Source: a virus
Virus record (IMG/VR): IMGVR_UViG_3300028920_001037
Location: 1 to 64,000 of that record
Strand: one strand, 5' to 3'
DNA: 64,000 nt
Under the pieces are notes generated by a model. The model was not told where the DNA came from. It worked only from the letters and a program-made list of their open reading frames with translations, and searched no databases. Positions within the stretch are counted from its first letter, which is position 1. Every line of letters starts with the position of its first letter. The translations under genes and the position numbers were made by a program. Shown here piece by piece: positions 40,568 through 49,975 of the stretch.

Positions 40568-40915
40568 TTAATCTAACCTTCCACCAACAGTTCTTCTTAT
40601 AATATCAGGACCTTCCATAGATACCCAGTAAATCTCATAAACAACTGAATCTTTATTAGCCTTAAATTTGTGTATAAGTTTTGGTGGAACAGTTGATTGG
40701 TCAAAAGCCTTCAAGACTGTAGTTTCATTAATGCCGTTTTCCTGGAATATAGTAACTTCTATTTCACCACTCTCTACAAAGAATTGATTATACTTATAGT
40801 CATGGAAATGTTCACTACAATATCCACCTTTATCTATTTCTATTCGGTGGATTTCTACATTGTTAAGTTCAAATATTTTACTTGTTATTCCCCAAATTTT
40901 TGATTGTTTAACCAT
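40568..40915 (-). CDS. cupin-fold protein
   Basis: 115 residues. A small cupin barrel with metal-binding pattern EHFHDYKYNQFFVESGEIEV (His at about 36 and 38, Glu at about 48) and a second His in PPKLIHKF (about 82). In a sugar cassette such cupins may be isomerases or epimerases (for example the ketoisomerase partners of DegT-type aminotransferases), but this one is not typed further. It overlaps the oxidoreductase stop. Confidence 0.78.
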   Translation of the reverse strand: MVKQSKIWGITSKIFELNNVEIHRIEIDKGGYCSEHFHDYKYNQFFVESGEIEVTIFQENGINETTVLKAFDQSTVPPKLIHKFKANKDSVVYEIYWVSMEGPDIIRRTVGGRLD

Positions 40916-41781
40916 TATAAACTCCTTTTTTCCAATATTCTGGTAACTTTAATAGCAGTATCAACATTTGATAAATATTTATTATCTAATAAATCTTTAA
41001 AATATTCCATCGAATTTTTAAGGTTATTTTTTTCATCATACATCAAACCCTTTTTATCAGTTATTAAATCTTCTGAAAGATCCTTATACGTTTTATCATA
41101 CCAAGTTATCATCAATGGTATATCATCTAATGGATTATATCTAGCAAAAGCTTTAGTTCCATAAAAATTAATATTGAAATCCTTTTTATAATAATCTAAA
41201 CTTACATTTATTTTTACAGTTACTTTTTTATTTTTACAGGTAATAGACCCTGTTGTACAAATATTATTATTAAACATATAATCATCAAACTTATATTCAA
41301 ATGAATTCAAATCAAAAAACATATCCAATACGGATAAATGATGTGAAGCCAGTAACCAATAAACATCAAACTCCATAAATCTGCCAAGATGTTTAGTTGA
41401 CATTTCAATATATTTAATCTGACCAATATCATATTTTGAAAATTCTAATAAACACTTTGAAAACATTTGTGTATATTCAACTGCCAACTTCAATTGTTTT
41501 TCTTTAGCTATTTCTTTAAGCTCTATAGCTTCGTTTAAATGTAAACTAATAGGTTTCTCAACATAAACATTTTTTCCGTTTAATAAAGCTTCTTTAGTTA
41601 ATTTATAATGTGTATCTATTGGTGTTGCTATAATGACAGATTCAACTTCATTATCTTTCCATATTTGATTAAGATCAAATTTAGAATTAGCTATATACTT
41701 AACATCAAAAGATACATACATATAATTTAATATTTTACTGCCCCAATATCCACATCCAATTAAGGCTATTTTACTTTTCAT
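40915..41781 (-). CDS. GFO/IDH/MocA-family sugar oxidoreductase
   Basis: 288 residues. The N-terminal Rossmann start is IALIGCGYWGSKI (GxGxxG), with VIIATPIDTHY and the family hallmark VYVEKPIS (about 92-99, Lys for catalysis). The C-terminal substrate domain is short. NAD(P)-dependent oxidation of a sugar, likely a nucleotide-activated one, is expected. Together with the DegT-type aminotransferase at 62.9-64 kb it could make an amino sugar. Confidence 0.82.
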   Translation of the reverse strand: MKSKIALIGCGYWGSKILNYMYVSFDVKYIANSKFDLNQIWKDNEVESVIIATPIDTHYKLTKEALLNGKNVYVEKPISLHLNEAIELKEIAKEKQLKLAVEYTQMFSKCLLEFSKYDIGQIKYIEMSTKHLGRFMEFDVYWLLASHHLSVLDMFFDLNSFEYKFDDYMFNNNICTTGSITCKNKKVTVKINVSLDYYKKDFNINFYGTKAFARYNPLDDIPLMITWYDKTYKDLSEDLITDKKGLMYDEKNNLKNSMEYFKDLLDNKYLSNVDTAIKVTRILEKRSL

Positions 41782-42704
41782 AATTCTTCTATTATCCTTT
41801 TAAACTGTTCAAACCTATGATACTCTGTATGATTTTCTAAAACAAACTTTTTACCATTCTCTCTTATATGTTCATAATCTTCTGGATGATTTATAATATC
41901 TTTAATTGTTTTTTCAAGATTTTCCTCATTAACTTCTACATAATTGACTGATGGTATAAACCCAAGTTTCTTCATGTCTTCACATGTATCTGATAATAAA
42001 ATAGAACCTGTGGATGGTATTTCAAAGTTTTTTCTAACCGTATATTTATAAATTGAACAAGACGATAAACAACACAAATATTTATGTAAATGACTTACAT
42101 AATCATATTTAATTAATGGTTTTTTGGTAAACTTAGGAGTTTTTAAAATATCAATTAAATTGTCTTTACTTAAATATTTTGAAGCAAAGAATCTTAAAGG
42201 ATAATATTTTTTTCTTATTGCTCCAGATATAAGACATTTATTTATTGGATTTATATTCTCTGGCATTTTTTTTACAAAATCTGAAAGACTTAAAAATTGT
42301 GGTATCCACTCAGCCTTTTCAATAAATTGCGGCCATCTGTTTTTAAAAGCTTCATCATATGTATATACTATTTTATCACATCTTTCCATTAACTTAGAAA
42401 ATCGTTTTCTCCTTGTTTTTGTTGACGCTGTTCTATGCATATCTACAAAATATCCAATAACTTTAATATTTTTAGGAAGATTAAAAACAATATCTTCACT
42501 CTGAAAAACTTTAAGATGACTAGGAAATCTAAAAGTTATAACAACATCATAATCATATAATTTTTTAAAACTATCAGCATCTTGCCATATAATTCTTTCA
42601 AATCCTAAATTTTTCTCTATTAATTCAAATAATGGAACATATGCTCCATATCCACAATATCCACTGCCACCACGCAAATTAGGAATAAATATACAACCTT
42701 TCAT
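41778..42704 (-). CDS. GT-B glycosyltransferase (CgeB-like)
   Basis: 308 residues. The C-terminal half shows the CgeB-type pattern RKNFEIPSTGSILLSD...LGFIPSVNYVEVNEENLEKTIKDIINHPEDYEHIRENGKKFVLENHTEYHRFEQF. This is the sugar-nucleotide-binding domain of group 1 glycosyltransferases. The N-terminal half holds a PNLRGGSGY loop. Sits in a series of sugar genes with four-base overlaps. Sugar and acceptor unknown. Confidence 0.78.
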   Translation of the reverse strand: MKGCIFIPNLRGGSGYCGYGAYVPLFELIEKNLGFERIIWQDADSFKKLYDYDVVITFRFPSHLKVFQSEDIVFNLPKNIKVIGYFVDMHRTASTKTRRKRFSKLMERCDKIVYTYDEAFKNRWPQFIEKAEWIPQFLSLSDFVKKMPENINPINKCLISGAIRKKYYPLRFFASKYLSKDNLIDILKTPKFTKKPLIKYDYVSHLHKYLCCLSSCSIYKYTVRKNFEIPSTGSILLSDTCEDMKKLGFIPSVNYVEVNEENLEKTIKDIINHPEDYEHIRENGKKFVLENHTEYHRFEQFKRIIEEL

Positions 42705-42720
42705 TTATTAATCTCTCCTT

Positions 42721-43443
42721 TTATCTTTGCATATTAATATTAAATTCTTTATCAATAATTCTATAATGTTCAATATGAATAACTGCTGATAAATCAAAAA
42801 CAAGTTTTCTTTCTCCAATTCTATTTCTAAATCTTTTATCACTTCTAGTTCCCATAAATCCCATTGGTTTATCTCCATAATAATCTGGTCTTACATAAAA
42901 ACCTTTACCTTTATCAAGTATAACTTTTTTTCTAACTAATTGAGCACCTCCATTAGGAACTTTTCTCTTATATACTTTAGTAATACCAAACGATTTTGCA
43001 ACATCATAAGCGGAATCAATATACATTTTAAAACAATCAAAAAATTCATTAGCATTCTTTAATTTAGTATGAGCAGTTAAAGGAAAACCGATTACTCCTT
43101 GAAACTTAGGATCAAGATAATTTTTCATTCCTTTTAAAAAATATGGATCATATATAAGATCACTATCATTAAAAAATAACCATTCTTCTGTTGAATTTTT
43201 TACTTGTATATTTCTAATTAAACCTCTTGTTTTTAATTCTTCATCATAAGGTGTAAGTTTAAACTTCAATCCTTTTTGTTCATAAAATTTTACTATAGTT
43301 TCTATATCTGGACTTCCAATACCTTTAACATAAGCTACATTAATTATAAAATCTGGTGGGTCTATTTGTTGAACTAAAGATGAAAGTTGCATAACCCATC
43401 TTCTTTGAAAATTAGTACATACTGTACATATTTCAATTGTCAT
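42721..43443 (-). CDS. GT-A glycosyltransferase family 2-like
   Basis: 240 residues. Rossmann start IEICTVCTNFQRRWV and the metal-binding NDSD motif in EEWLFFNDSDLIYDP (about 92-106), followed by an acceptor region with HIEHY near the end. Typical of inverting GT2 enzymes, slightly short. Confidence 0.75.
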   Translation of the reverse strand: MTIEICTVCTNFQRRWVMQLSSLVQQIDPPDFIINVAYVKGIGSPDIETIVKFYEQKGLKFKLTPYDEELKTRGLIRNIQVKNSTEEWLFFNDSDLIYDPYFLKGMKNYLDPKFQGVIGFPLTAHTKLKNANEFFDCFKMYIDSAYDVAKSFGITKVYKRKVPNGGAQLVRKKVILDKGKGFYVRPDYYGDKPMGFMGTRSDKRFRNRIGERKLVFDLSAVIHIEHYRIIDKEFNINMQR

Positions 43444-44404
43444 TTTGCTCTTTTCCTTTTTGCAACAAATCAGTTAATATTTTATCATAAAAATTTAAAA
43501 ATTTTTCTGGGTTACTTCTTATTTCACCTTTCCAAGCATGATAATGAGCAGATTTATTATCTACCCAAACATTTTTTCTATGAATATCTTTATAATATTT
43601 TTCTGTATTAATAATATTTCTATCCATCAATCTTAAATCAAGTTCTTCTGCATGTTCAGGAAATTTTTTTCTTATTGTTTGTATAAATTTAGAATCTGCA
43701 TGTGGAAGTCTCCAAAAATTTTCATACCAAAGAGGAAGATAAATTTCTCTATATTTTTTCATATTAAAAACAACTAGCCCAACACTTACATTAGAATCAT
43801 CATAATAATTTGTTAGACAAAAAGTTTCTGTATTTTTATTAATTTCTTCTTGAATATAATCTGTACATTCGTTTGTACAAACTGTATCTATATCAGACAT
43901 TATTGCATATGGAGTCCTAACATAATTTAAACCATGATATTTTGCACGATAACCAAGTCCAAGCATAGAAACAGTTGGATTAACAGATAAACCACTTCTG
44001 TGCAAAGAAACATATTTATTACTTAAATAATTATAACTATTACTTACATGATCAATTTTAAGTTTAATCGGTTCTGGTACTTTTAAAAAATCTAAATTAA
44101 AATCTTCAAATAAATTTAAAAGATATTTTGGAAAAAGTTGAAATTTTCTTTCTGGATCTCTTCTAATAGAACGAGTATCTGTTGGAACATCCCATCCACA
44201 AATAATTTTTGGAACAGTTTTTTCATTAATAATAATACTTGACATTAAAGCTGCACCTTGAGCCTGTAAATCTTCAAAATCTGTTCGTCCTTTAATAATA
44301 CCAAAAGTCCAAGAAAGATTATTATTTATTGGTTTATCCAGTTGATTTGCAATCTTCCAAATCTCTTTTATCTTTTCATTAAAGTTTTCTGAAATAATTC
44401 CCAT
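43433..44404 (-). CDS. GT-A-like glycosyltransferase
   Basis: 323 residues. A DxD-like motif occurs in AIMSDIDTVCTNECTDYI, with AHYHAWKGE (about 293-301) recalling the His-rich end motif of GT8-type enzymes. The N-terminal 100 residues are unusual. Assigned to glycosyltransferases by these motifs and by the neighbours on both sides. Family number not certain. Confidence 0.62.
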   Translation of the reverse strand: MGIISENFNEKIKEIWKIANQLDKPINNNLSWTFGIIKGRTDFEDLQAQGAALMSSIIINEKTVPKIICGWDVPTDTRSIRRDPERKFQLFPKYLLNLFEDFNLDFLKVPEPIKLKIDHVSNSYNYLSNKYVSLHRSGLSVNPTVSMLGLGYRAKYHGLNYVRTPYAIMSDIDTVCTNECTDYIQEEINKNTETFCLTNYYDDSNVSVGLVVFNMKKYREIYLPLWYENFWRLPHADSKFIQTIRKKFPEHAEELDLRLMDRNIINTEKYYKDIHRKNVWVDNKSAHYHAWKGEIRSNPEKFLNFYDKILTDLLQKGKEQNDN

Positions 44405-45796
44405 TTAATTTCCTTTTATATTGTTTAATGCTTTTTTCCAACTCTCACTAATTTCTTCAACATTAGTTGTATGTTTGCTTTTACAATTACTATGACCACA
44501 ATATTTACATATGCTTTGTATTTGTTTTAATAAATTTTCTGATGTTATATCTTCAAATTTTTTAACTGCAATATCCATTTGAAATATTTTTGCTAATGAA
44601 GCTCCAGCACCACAAACAAAATATCCATTTGGCGTTAGGGCTATTCCACAACGCCAAGGAATTGAACAAGCCTTTATTTCTGTTTCACCATTATCTATCG
44701 GAGCAGAATTATAAGAATCAAAAGATTGTTCCTTACTTTTTTTATTAGAATTTCTTATACTAACCCAATTAGGTATTTCTTTTAACTTTTCAGTAACATA
44801 TTTACCTAATCCATTTGTACTAAATCTAATTTTACATTTTGGATTCCAATTCTTATATACTTTTATTATATCAAACATTTCTTTGAAATGTGGATAGTAA
44901 GTTGGTTCTCCACCTATAATATCTATACGCGACCATTTCTTACAGCTTTTGATTGATTTATCTACAAACTCTTCTATTTTATCTAATGGAATATATGATT
45001 TGTCTTTATATATTCCACAGTTCCTATCACAATTAAAACATCCCAATTGACAAAAAGATGTAACTTCAAGTTGTATATTATCAAGTAAATGGTCTCTTAA
45101 ATATTTATTATTACTATCAGCTGTAGCACAAACTCCTTCTCTTATTGCTTTCCATTTTCCAGAATGACCAACTCCACGCTTTCTAATATTTTTAGATCCC
45201 CAACTTCTATCAGTCATCCTATCTGCAAAATACCACAGAACAGTATCGTGACTCGGAACAGGAAGTCTATCTCCAAATTTGTTAGCTAATGTCTTTACAA
45301 ATTCGGTTTTATGAAGGCAACATATACTCTGTATTCTTTTTTCTGTATATCGTTTTCCATAATTACCTGTATCTTTACCTGTATAATATTTATCAAGTTG
45401 ATTTATCCAGTATCCAGGTTTCGTATATCCCCATCTATGAGAAACAACATCATGTCTAAAATCTTTCTTTACAAATACATCTTCAGCATTTGTAAAATAT
45501 GTATCAGCATCAATTTTAACAAAGTAATCAGTCTTAATATATTTAGCTGAACCTAATATAAAAGATGATAGCATTAGTTCTCTAACATTATCATATTCGG
45601 GCATATCCCAATTAATAAATTCTACATCAAAATGATCTTTAACAAAATTAAGGGGTTGTAAATTATCAAATCCATGGTGAAACAGAATTATTTTCTTATC
45701 TCTAAATTGTGGTTTAATATTCCAAGAAGGTAAACTCCATTTAAGTTTATCTATATAATTTGGTGTGCAGGCTGTTACTATTGTAAAATTCTTCAT
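44405..45796 (-). CDS. fusion: GT-A-like glycosyltransferase plus radical SAM domain
   Basis: 463 residues. The first 200 residues look like a glycosyltransferase: TPNYIDKLKWSL, YFVKIDADTYF with a DxD (Asp96/Asp98). Residues about 241-450 carry a radical SAM domain with C249-x3-C253-x2-C256 (FCQLGCFNC), GGEPTYYP and a Cys-rich C-terminal section (CSIPWRCG, CKYCGHSNC) like SPASM. I know of no common protein with this pairing. It may couple sugar transfer to radical chemistry on the same substrate. No stop or frame break separates the parts. Confidence 0.75.
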   Translation of the reverse strand: MKNFTIVTACTPNYIDKLKWSLPSWNIKPQFRDKKIILFHHGFDNLQPLNFVKDHFDVEFINWDMPEYDNVRELMLSSFILGSAKYIKTDYFVKIDADTYFTNAEDVFVKKDFRHDVVSHRWGYTKPGYWINQLDKYYTGKDTGNYGKRYTEKRIQSICCLHKTEFVKTLANKFGDRLPVPSHDTVLWYFADRMTDRSWGSKNIRKRGVGHSGKWKAIREGVCATADSNNKYLRDHLLDNIQLEVTSFCQLGCFNCDRNCGIYKDKSYIPLDKIEEFVDKSIKSCKKWSRIDIIGGEPTYYPHFKEMFDIIKVYKNWNPKCKIRFSTNGLGKYVTEKLKEIPNWVSIRNSNKKSKEQSFDSYNSAPIDNGETEIKACSIPWRCGIALTPNGYFVCGAGASLAKIFQMDIAVKKFEDITSENLLKQIQSICKYCGHSNCKSKHTTNVEEISESWKKALNNIKGN

Positions 45797-47499
45797 TTAT
45801 CCCTCTTTGGTAAATATTTTCTCAATTGTCTATCAAATTCAATATTATCCTTAATAAAATCTAATTCTTTAATCTTATCAAACTCTGCATACCATTTGTC
45901 ACTATTAAATATGTATTTTCCATCTTTATCTAATCTACAATGTTTTCTGCCATGAAAGTGAAGAATCTTTGTCTTTTTGGTAACTTTATCATATTTACAA
46001 CTTGTATTATAATCATTTGATACTATACTGTTTTTATATTTAGGTAATAGTAAATGACATGATTGTTCATCAGGTATAAACATATCTGTGCCATGCTTGG
46101 CATAGTCAAACCAATGTTTCATTAGTTCGCTGTCTTTTTTAAAGGCATATACACCAACATTAATTGAGGCTCTTGGTTCAAGAGCTTCATCCATCATATC
46201 TGGAAATATTTCTCTAAACTCAAGAATTCTTTTCTTTATTACACTTCTTTGGTTCGTCCAATCAGAAAACTGTGTTACGACAAACTCATTCTTATCAGCA
46301 GCGTCATGAAGTTCATCAAAACTTTTTAAAACGATTGTATCAGAATCTATGAATATTGTATTCTCATATGGTGTGTATGTATGTGCTAAACATTTATTTA
46401 AAAGGATTTCTTTACGATTAAGTTTCTCTAAATCAATGATTTTTATATTAACTCCAAAATGTTTCGCTATTTTTTTACATTCATCATATCCACCATAATC
46501 TGATAGTATTGTTATTTTTTCTTTGGGGTAATGGTTTACACAAGTTGATAGAGAAACTGCAAGTCTAACCAATGCACCCTTACCAACATTATAATAAATT
46601 AATCCACATGAACCTTTAATGGGTTTTTCTGATTTTTTAATTTTTTCAATCTTGACTTTTATATCTTTATCTTTTTTATTTTGTTTTTTATCATTTTTCT
46701 CGGCGTCAAATCTATCGTACATTCCCTCAACCTTTTCTGTTTTTATATCTGGAAAATTCTTTAAAGATAATTTAATAGCTTCATCAAAATCTATAAAAGG
46801 AAAAACTTTAAGCTCTGAATCGGGATTGCAATTGTAAACATGAAAATCATTTTTTTCAAAAATGGGCTGAAGCTGAATATATCTTTCATTCATTTTATTA
46901 TATGAATTGTTATTTTGTTTAATCGAACCTGTACTTCTTGTCTGATTCCAAGAATAATTTGCTTGACCACCTTTCATCTTGAAATCACAACCAAGAAGAA
47001 AGACATTTTTAAAACCAAGTACATAACACATTTTAAGAACTGCCATCATTATACTACGACCACCACCATATTTTTTATGGTTTCCCCAATTAATAGTCTT
47101 TTCAGTTAAATATGTATCTTTATTGAAGTGTTCATTTCTATGATAGTAAATTACATTAGGGCAATCCATAACTCTTAATTCTGTTTTTTTCCAATTAAAA
47201 TTATCAAATAAAGTGGTATCAGATTTAGTTATAGGAACAAACTTAGTAATATTAGGGTCTTTCCAAACACTAATCATAAACCTTGATGGATGGTCAACAC
47301 ATGACCACAAATTAGGTCTAAAGGTTTTTGCAGAATTATTTACACCAAATGTTATTATACCGGGTTGTTTAAGTTTATTCAGGTCATGATTATTTAATGA
47401 AGGTCCAGATAAAACCAAGAAGCATGATTTATTTTTATAATGGTTTTCAATTGGAATTGGTTTCTTGTCAAATGTACTAAAGGTCAACTCATCACTCAT
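45793..47499 (-). CDS. two-domain protein: DUF115/MptE-like domain and GT8-like glycosyltransferase
   Basis: 568 residues. The N-terminal 230 residues resemble the DUF115/MptE-like fold, with SGPSLNNHDLN (about 31-41), NNSAK, YGGGRSIMMAVLKMCYVLGFKNVFLLGCDF. A lysine-rich linker (KKQNKKDKDIKVKIEKIKKSEK) leads to a GT8-type domain with FIDSDTIVLKS (DxD) and ILHFHGRKHC. Members of DUF115 occur in glycan and flagellin-modification loci. It is transcribed first in this cassette, behind a double promoter. Confidence 0.75.
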   Translation of the reverse strand: MSDELTFSTFDKKPIPIENHYKNKSCFLVLSGPSLNNHDLNKLKQPGIITFGVNNSAKTFRPNLWSCVDHPSRFMISVWKDPNITKFVPITKSDTTLFDNFNWKKTELRVMDCPNVIYYHRNEHFNKDTYLTEKTINWGNHKKYGGGRSIMMAVLKMCYVLGFKNVFLLGCDFKMKGGQANYSWNQTRSTGSIKQNNNSYNKMNERYIQLQPIFEKNDFHVYNCNPDSELKVFPFIDFDEAIKLSLKNFPDIKTEKVEGMYDRFDAEKNDKKQNKKDKDIKVKIEKIKKSEKPIKGSCGLIYYNVGKGALVRLAVSLSTCVNHYPKEKITILSDYGGYDECKKIAKHFGVNIKIIDLEKLNRKEILLNKCLAHTYTPYENTIFIDSDTIVLKSFDELHDAADKNEFVVTQFSDWTNQRSVIKKRILEFREIFPDMMDEALEPRASINVGVYAFKKDSELMKHWFDYAKHGTDMFIPDEQSCHLLLPKYKNSIVSNDYNTSCKYDKVTKKTKILHFHGRKHCRLDKDGKYIFNSDKWYAEFDKIKELDFIKDNIEFDRQLRKYLPKRDK

Positions 47500-47522
47500 A
47501 TAAACTCCTATCTATTTCAAGA

Positions 47523-47558
47523 TATTTATAATATAATATATTATTCGTAAAAAGTCAA
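47523..47558 (-). promoter_or_regulatory. overlapping early- and late-type promoters
   Basis: Minus strand TTGACT (47558-47553), 17-base spacer, TATATT (47535-47530), overlapping the late octamer TATAAATA (47530-47523). It starts the 40.6-47.5 kb sugar cassette. Confidence 0.65.
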
Positions 47559-47585
47559 CTTATGTTTGAAACTTAAATAATATAT

Positions 47586-48197
47586 TTACCTATTGTCAAA
47601 TCTTTCATCCTGTTCGGTTTCAACCGGAATTGCATTTATCAAATTATAAATAATATCTTTTTGTTCATCTGTAAACTTCCATCTTTTATTTACATTTTTA
47701 TCAGCCCAGTCTTTAACTGAAGAGCCTTTTTCTTCTGACATTGCTAACCAATCAGCCATCATCTCAGCAACATATATATCAGGCATTTTAGTTGCATCGA
47801 CTAATTGATCTGGTACGGCATCTCTATCTTTTGTATTAATGTTTGCTGTATCTCCAGCCCAACATTCCGGATGATGTTTATTAACCTTAACATGATGTAA
47901 AGTTGCCTCATTACATTTATCCTTAACTCCATCTGGCATTGTATAGTCTTTACCCAAGTCTTTACAATGATAATCCCATGAGATGAAGATATAAGGAATT
48001 TTCTCTACATCATCTTCAAGTTTACTTTTATCATGTTCTTCAGTTTGTTTTGATAAACCTTCATATCGTTTATCATAGTCTTCAATTTTCTTTGCATATT
48101 TTTGAACTCGACCAATGTGTTTTTTAGTTCTTTGTTCAAACCAGTCTTTCATTTCATCAGTATAATTCATACTTTCATAAAAACTTTTAAATGTCAT
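47586..48197 (-). CDS. DUF5662-like HD-type protein with weak capsid tag
   Basis: 203 residues. The start MTFKSFYESMNY keeps F-x-x-F-Y-E of the tag. The body has HIGRVQKYAKKIED, EEHDKSKLEDDVE, HHVKVNKHHPECW and ADWLAMSEEKGSSVKDW, which matches DUF5662 (HD-like metal site with paired HD and HH motifs). Possibly a phosphohydrolase. Unknown substrate. Confidence 0.72.
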   Translation of the reverse strand: MTFKSFYESMNYTDEMKDWFEQRTKKHIGRVQKYAKKIEDYDKRYEGLSKQTEEHDKSKLEDDVEKIPYIFISWDYHCKDLGKDYTMPDGVKDKCNEATLHHVKVNKHHPECWAGDTANINTKDRDAVPDQLVDATKMPDIYVAEMMADWLAMSEEKGSSVKDWADKNVNKRWKFTDEQKDIIYNLINAIPVETEQDERFDNR

Positions 48198-48207
48198 ACT
48201 AACTCCT

Positions 48208-48831
48208 TTATTTTTCTCCTACTTTAGATGATCCTCCACCCATTTTCCATGCATGTTTTGTCCAACCTGTTTGAGGGCTTCCACTCTTTTTTTCTTCACC
48301 TTCTTCTGGTGAGGTAGCTGCCATTATTTTTTCGTCATCTGAATCTGTTTCGGATTTTCCTATATTAGTTTTATCAAGTAAAAGTTTCATAACTAAGTAT
48401 ACAACATCACCATCAGTTTCTGTATTTTTACTTAAAATTTTATTAAGTTTATAATATCCACCTATACTCGGTTCTGTTTCTAAAAATATTTCAAATTTAG
48501 CAACTTCTGGTTTAATAAAACTTTCAATTGCTTCTTTAACATCATCAACATTTGAGTTAACTTTTTCTGCTAAATTTGAAAGATTAATTTTTTGTATAAG
48601 TTTAATAGAATTTCCTTGTTTACCATCAAACATATAACCATCTATTTCTGGTTTTTGGAATTCTTCATCTTCTTTACCCCATAAATTTAATGCATGAGAA
48701 TCGTCTACTTTAATTAATGTAAAGTCTTTTTGCCCCTCTTGTTGTGGTGCTAAATATGGTTTAAGTTGATCTTTAACATCTTCAAAAAAAGTATTAAGTT
48801 TATTATACAAAAATTGTTTATGTTCCCTCAT
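48208..48831 (-). CDS. hypothetical protein in tagged block
   Basis: 207 residues. No clear tag and no known domain. The C-terminus is Gly/Ser-rich and ends KMGGGSSKVGEK. Acidic middle. GGAGG upstream of the start is shared with the 3' end of the 56-residue ORF. Confidence 0.7.
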   Translation of the reverse strand: MREHKQFLYNKLNTFFEDVKDQLKPYLAPQQEGQKDFTLIKVDDSHALNLWGKEDEEFQKPEIDGYMFDGKQGNSIKLIQKINLSNLAEKVNSNVDDVKEAIESFIKPEVAKFEIFLETEPSIGGYYKLNKILSKNTETDGDVVYLVMKLLLDKTNIGKSETDSDDEKIMAATSPEEGEEKKSGSPQTGWTKHAWKMGGGSSKVGEK

Positions 48832-48988
48832 TATTTCCTCCCAAGTTTTCTAAAAATGATAATTGTTTATCTACATACCAGTTATATTCTAAATAATTAT
48901 TAAATTGTTTATCTCTAGCATTAACATCTTCATTAATACTTTTATCGTCATTCATTTTTTCATTTAAATATTTATCAAAGTTTTCCAT
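48818..48988 (-). CDS. 56-residue protein with capsid-targeting-like tag
   Basis: ATG at 48988, TAA at 48818. It begins MENFDKYLNEKMNDD, with a predicted cut after LNE. The rest is acidic and asparagine-rich. It overlaps the downstream gene's start by 14 bases and provides its GGAGG site, so the two are coupled. Likely a small internal head peptide. Confidence 0.65.
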   Translation of the reverse strand: MENFDKYLNEKMNDDKSINEDVNARDKQFNNYLEYNWYVDKQLSFLENLGGNNEGT

Positions 48989-48989
48989 A

Positions 48990-49964
48990 TTAAACCGATA
49001 CCTTTTCTTTTTCTTTAGATGTTACAAATTGTTTTCTAGATTCTCTTATTTTATTTATAAAACCTCTCAAAATATCTTCTAGATTATCTTTTTTAATTTC
49101 ATATACTATTGATGTATTTGTTTCGGGATCTGTAAACTGTGCCATATTAATATAACTATAACCAGGAGGAATATCCCAGAAACCATCAAACTTTAATCCT
49201 GTTTTATCAGCTAAGTATTTAGCTATCTGAACAATACTTGTATCAATTTTTTCAATTCCATTTTCTTCTGTAAGCAATCTAATACTATTATTTTTACTAT
49301 AAAAAGATAACATTTTTTCAGTTATATATTTTTCATAATTATTTACAGACTCTTCCTTTTCTTCTTCATCTTGTAATTCAGGTTCAAGTTTATCTTTATA
49401 AGGATAAAGGTCTATTTTAAAGAAGTCTGTATCTTCAAATTTAATGAATTCAGCTTTTTGGTCTTTATCTTCAATCTCTATTTTTTTCCAATCACCTTCT
49501 TCGTCCATATATTCTTTAACTGCATCTATAGGAACATTGGCAACAAACACAATGCTAACTTCTTCATCTTCTTCCATATCAGCAGCTTTAGAAGGTTCTA
49601 ATGTTGCCATAACATATTTACCTTCTTCAAAGTCTTTGTATTTCTCTTTATCTTTAACACCATAGTAGAAATCAAAAAGTTCACCTTCAATAGCCTTTTC
49701 TGGTTCTGGTTGAGCAGCTGGTGCTCCCATACCAGGCATATTTTTTCTTTTCTTTGCCTTATCATATTTACTAGTTTTCTTTTTCTTTCTAGCCAAGTCG
49801 ATTGGTTTATATTTCATTTGTTCTTCAGGTGCCAAAGACTTAATCTTAACATAATGCATTTCACCTGATTTGGTTCTGTGCCAAACTCTTCTTTCGCGCC
49901 ATGCGATTGAAGGTGGTTTATAGTCTTTTGAATACTCGTTTAATAAATGATCTAATATACTCAT
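48990..49964 (-). CDS. hypothetical protein with divergent capsid-like tag
   Basis: 324 residues. Start MSILDHLLNEYSKD ends in LNE like the other tags, but the F-x-x-[FY] part is changed. It has a basic segment (ARKKKKTSKYDKAKKRKNM, about 58-76) followed by a long acidic region (MEEDEEVSIVF...) and a second tag-like KYITEKML near residue 210. The basic patch would fit DNA or RNA binding in the head. Confidence 0.72.
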   Translation of the reverse strand: MSILDHLLNEYSKDYKPPSIAWRERRVWHRTKSGEMHYVKIKSLAPEEQMKYKPIDLARKKKKTSKYDKAKKRKNMPGMGAPAAQPEPEKAIEGELFDFYYGVKDKEKYKDFEEGKYVMATLEPSKAADMEEDEEVSIVFVANVPIDAVKEYMDEEGDWKKIEIEDKDQKAEFIKFEDTDFFKIDLYPYKDKLEPELQDEEEKEESVNNYEKYITEKMLSFYSKNNSIRLLTEENGIEKIDTSIVQIAKYLADKTGLKFDGFWDIPPGYSYINMAQFTDPETNTSIVYEIKKDNLEDILRGFINKIRESRKQFVTSKEKEKVSV

Positions 49965-49975
49965 TTGTTATCCTT

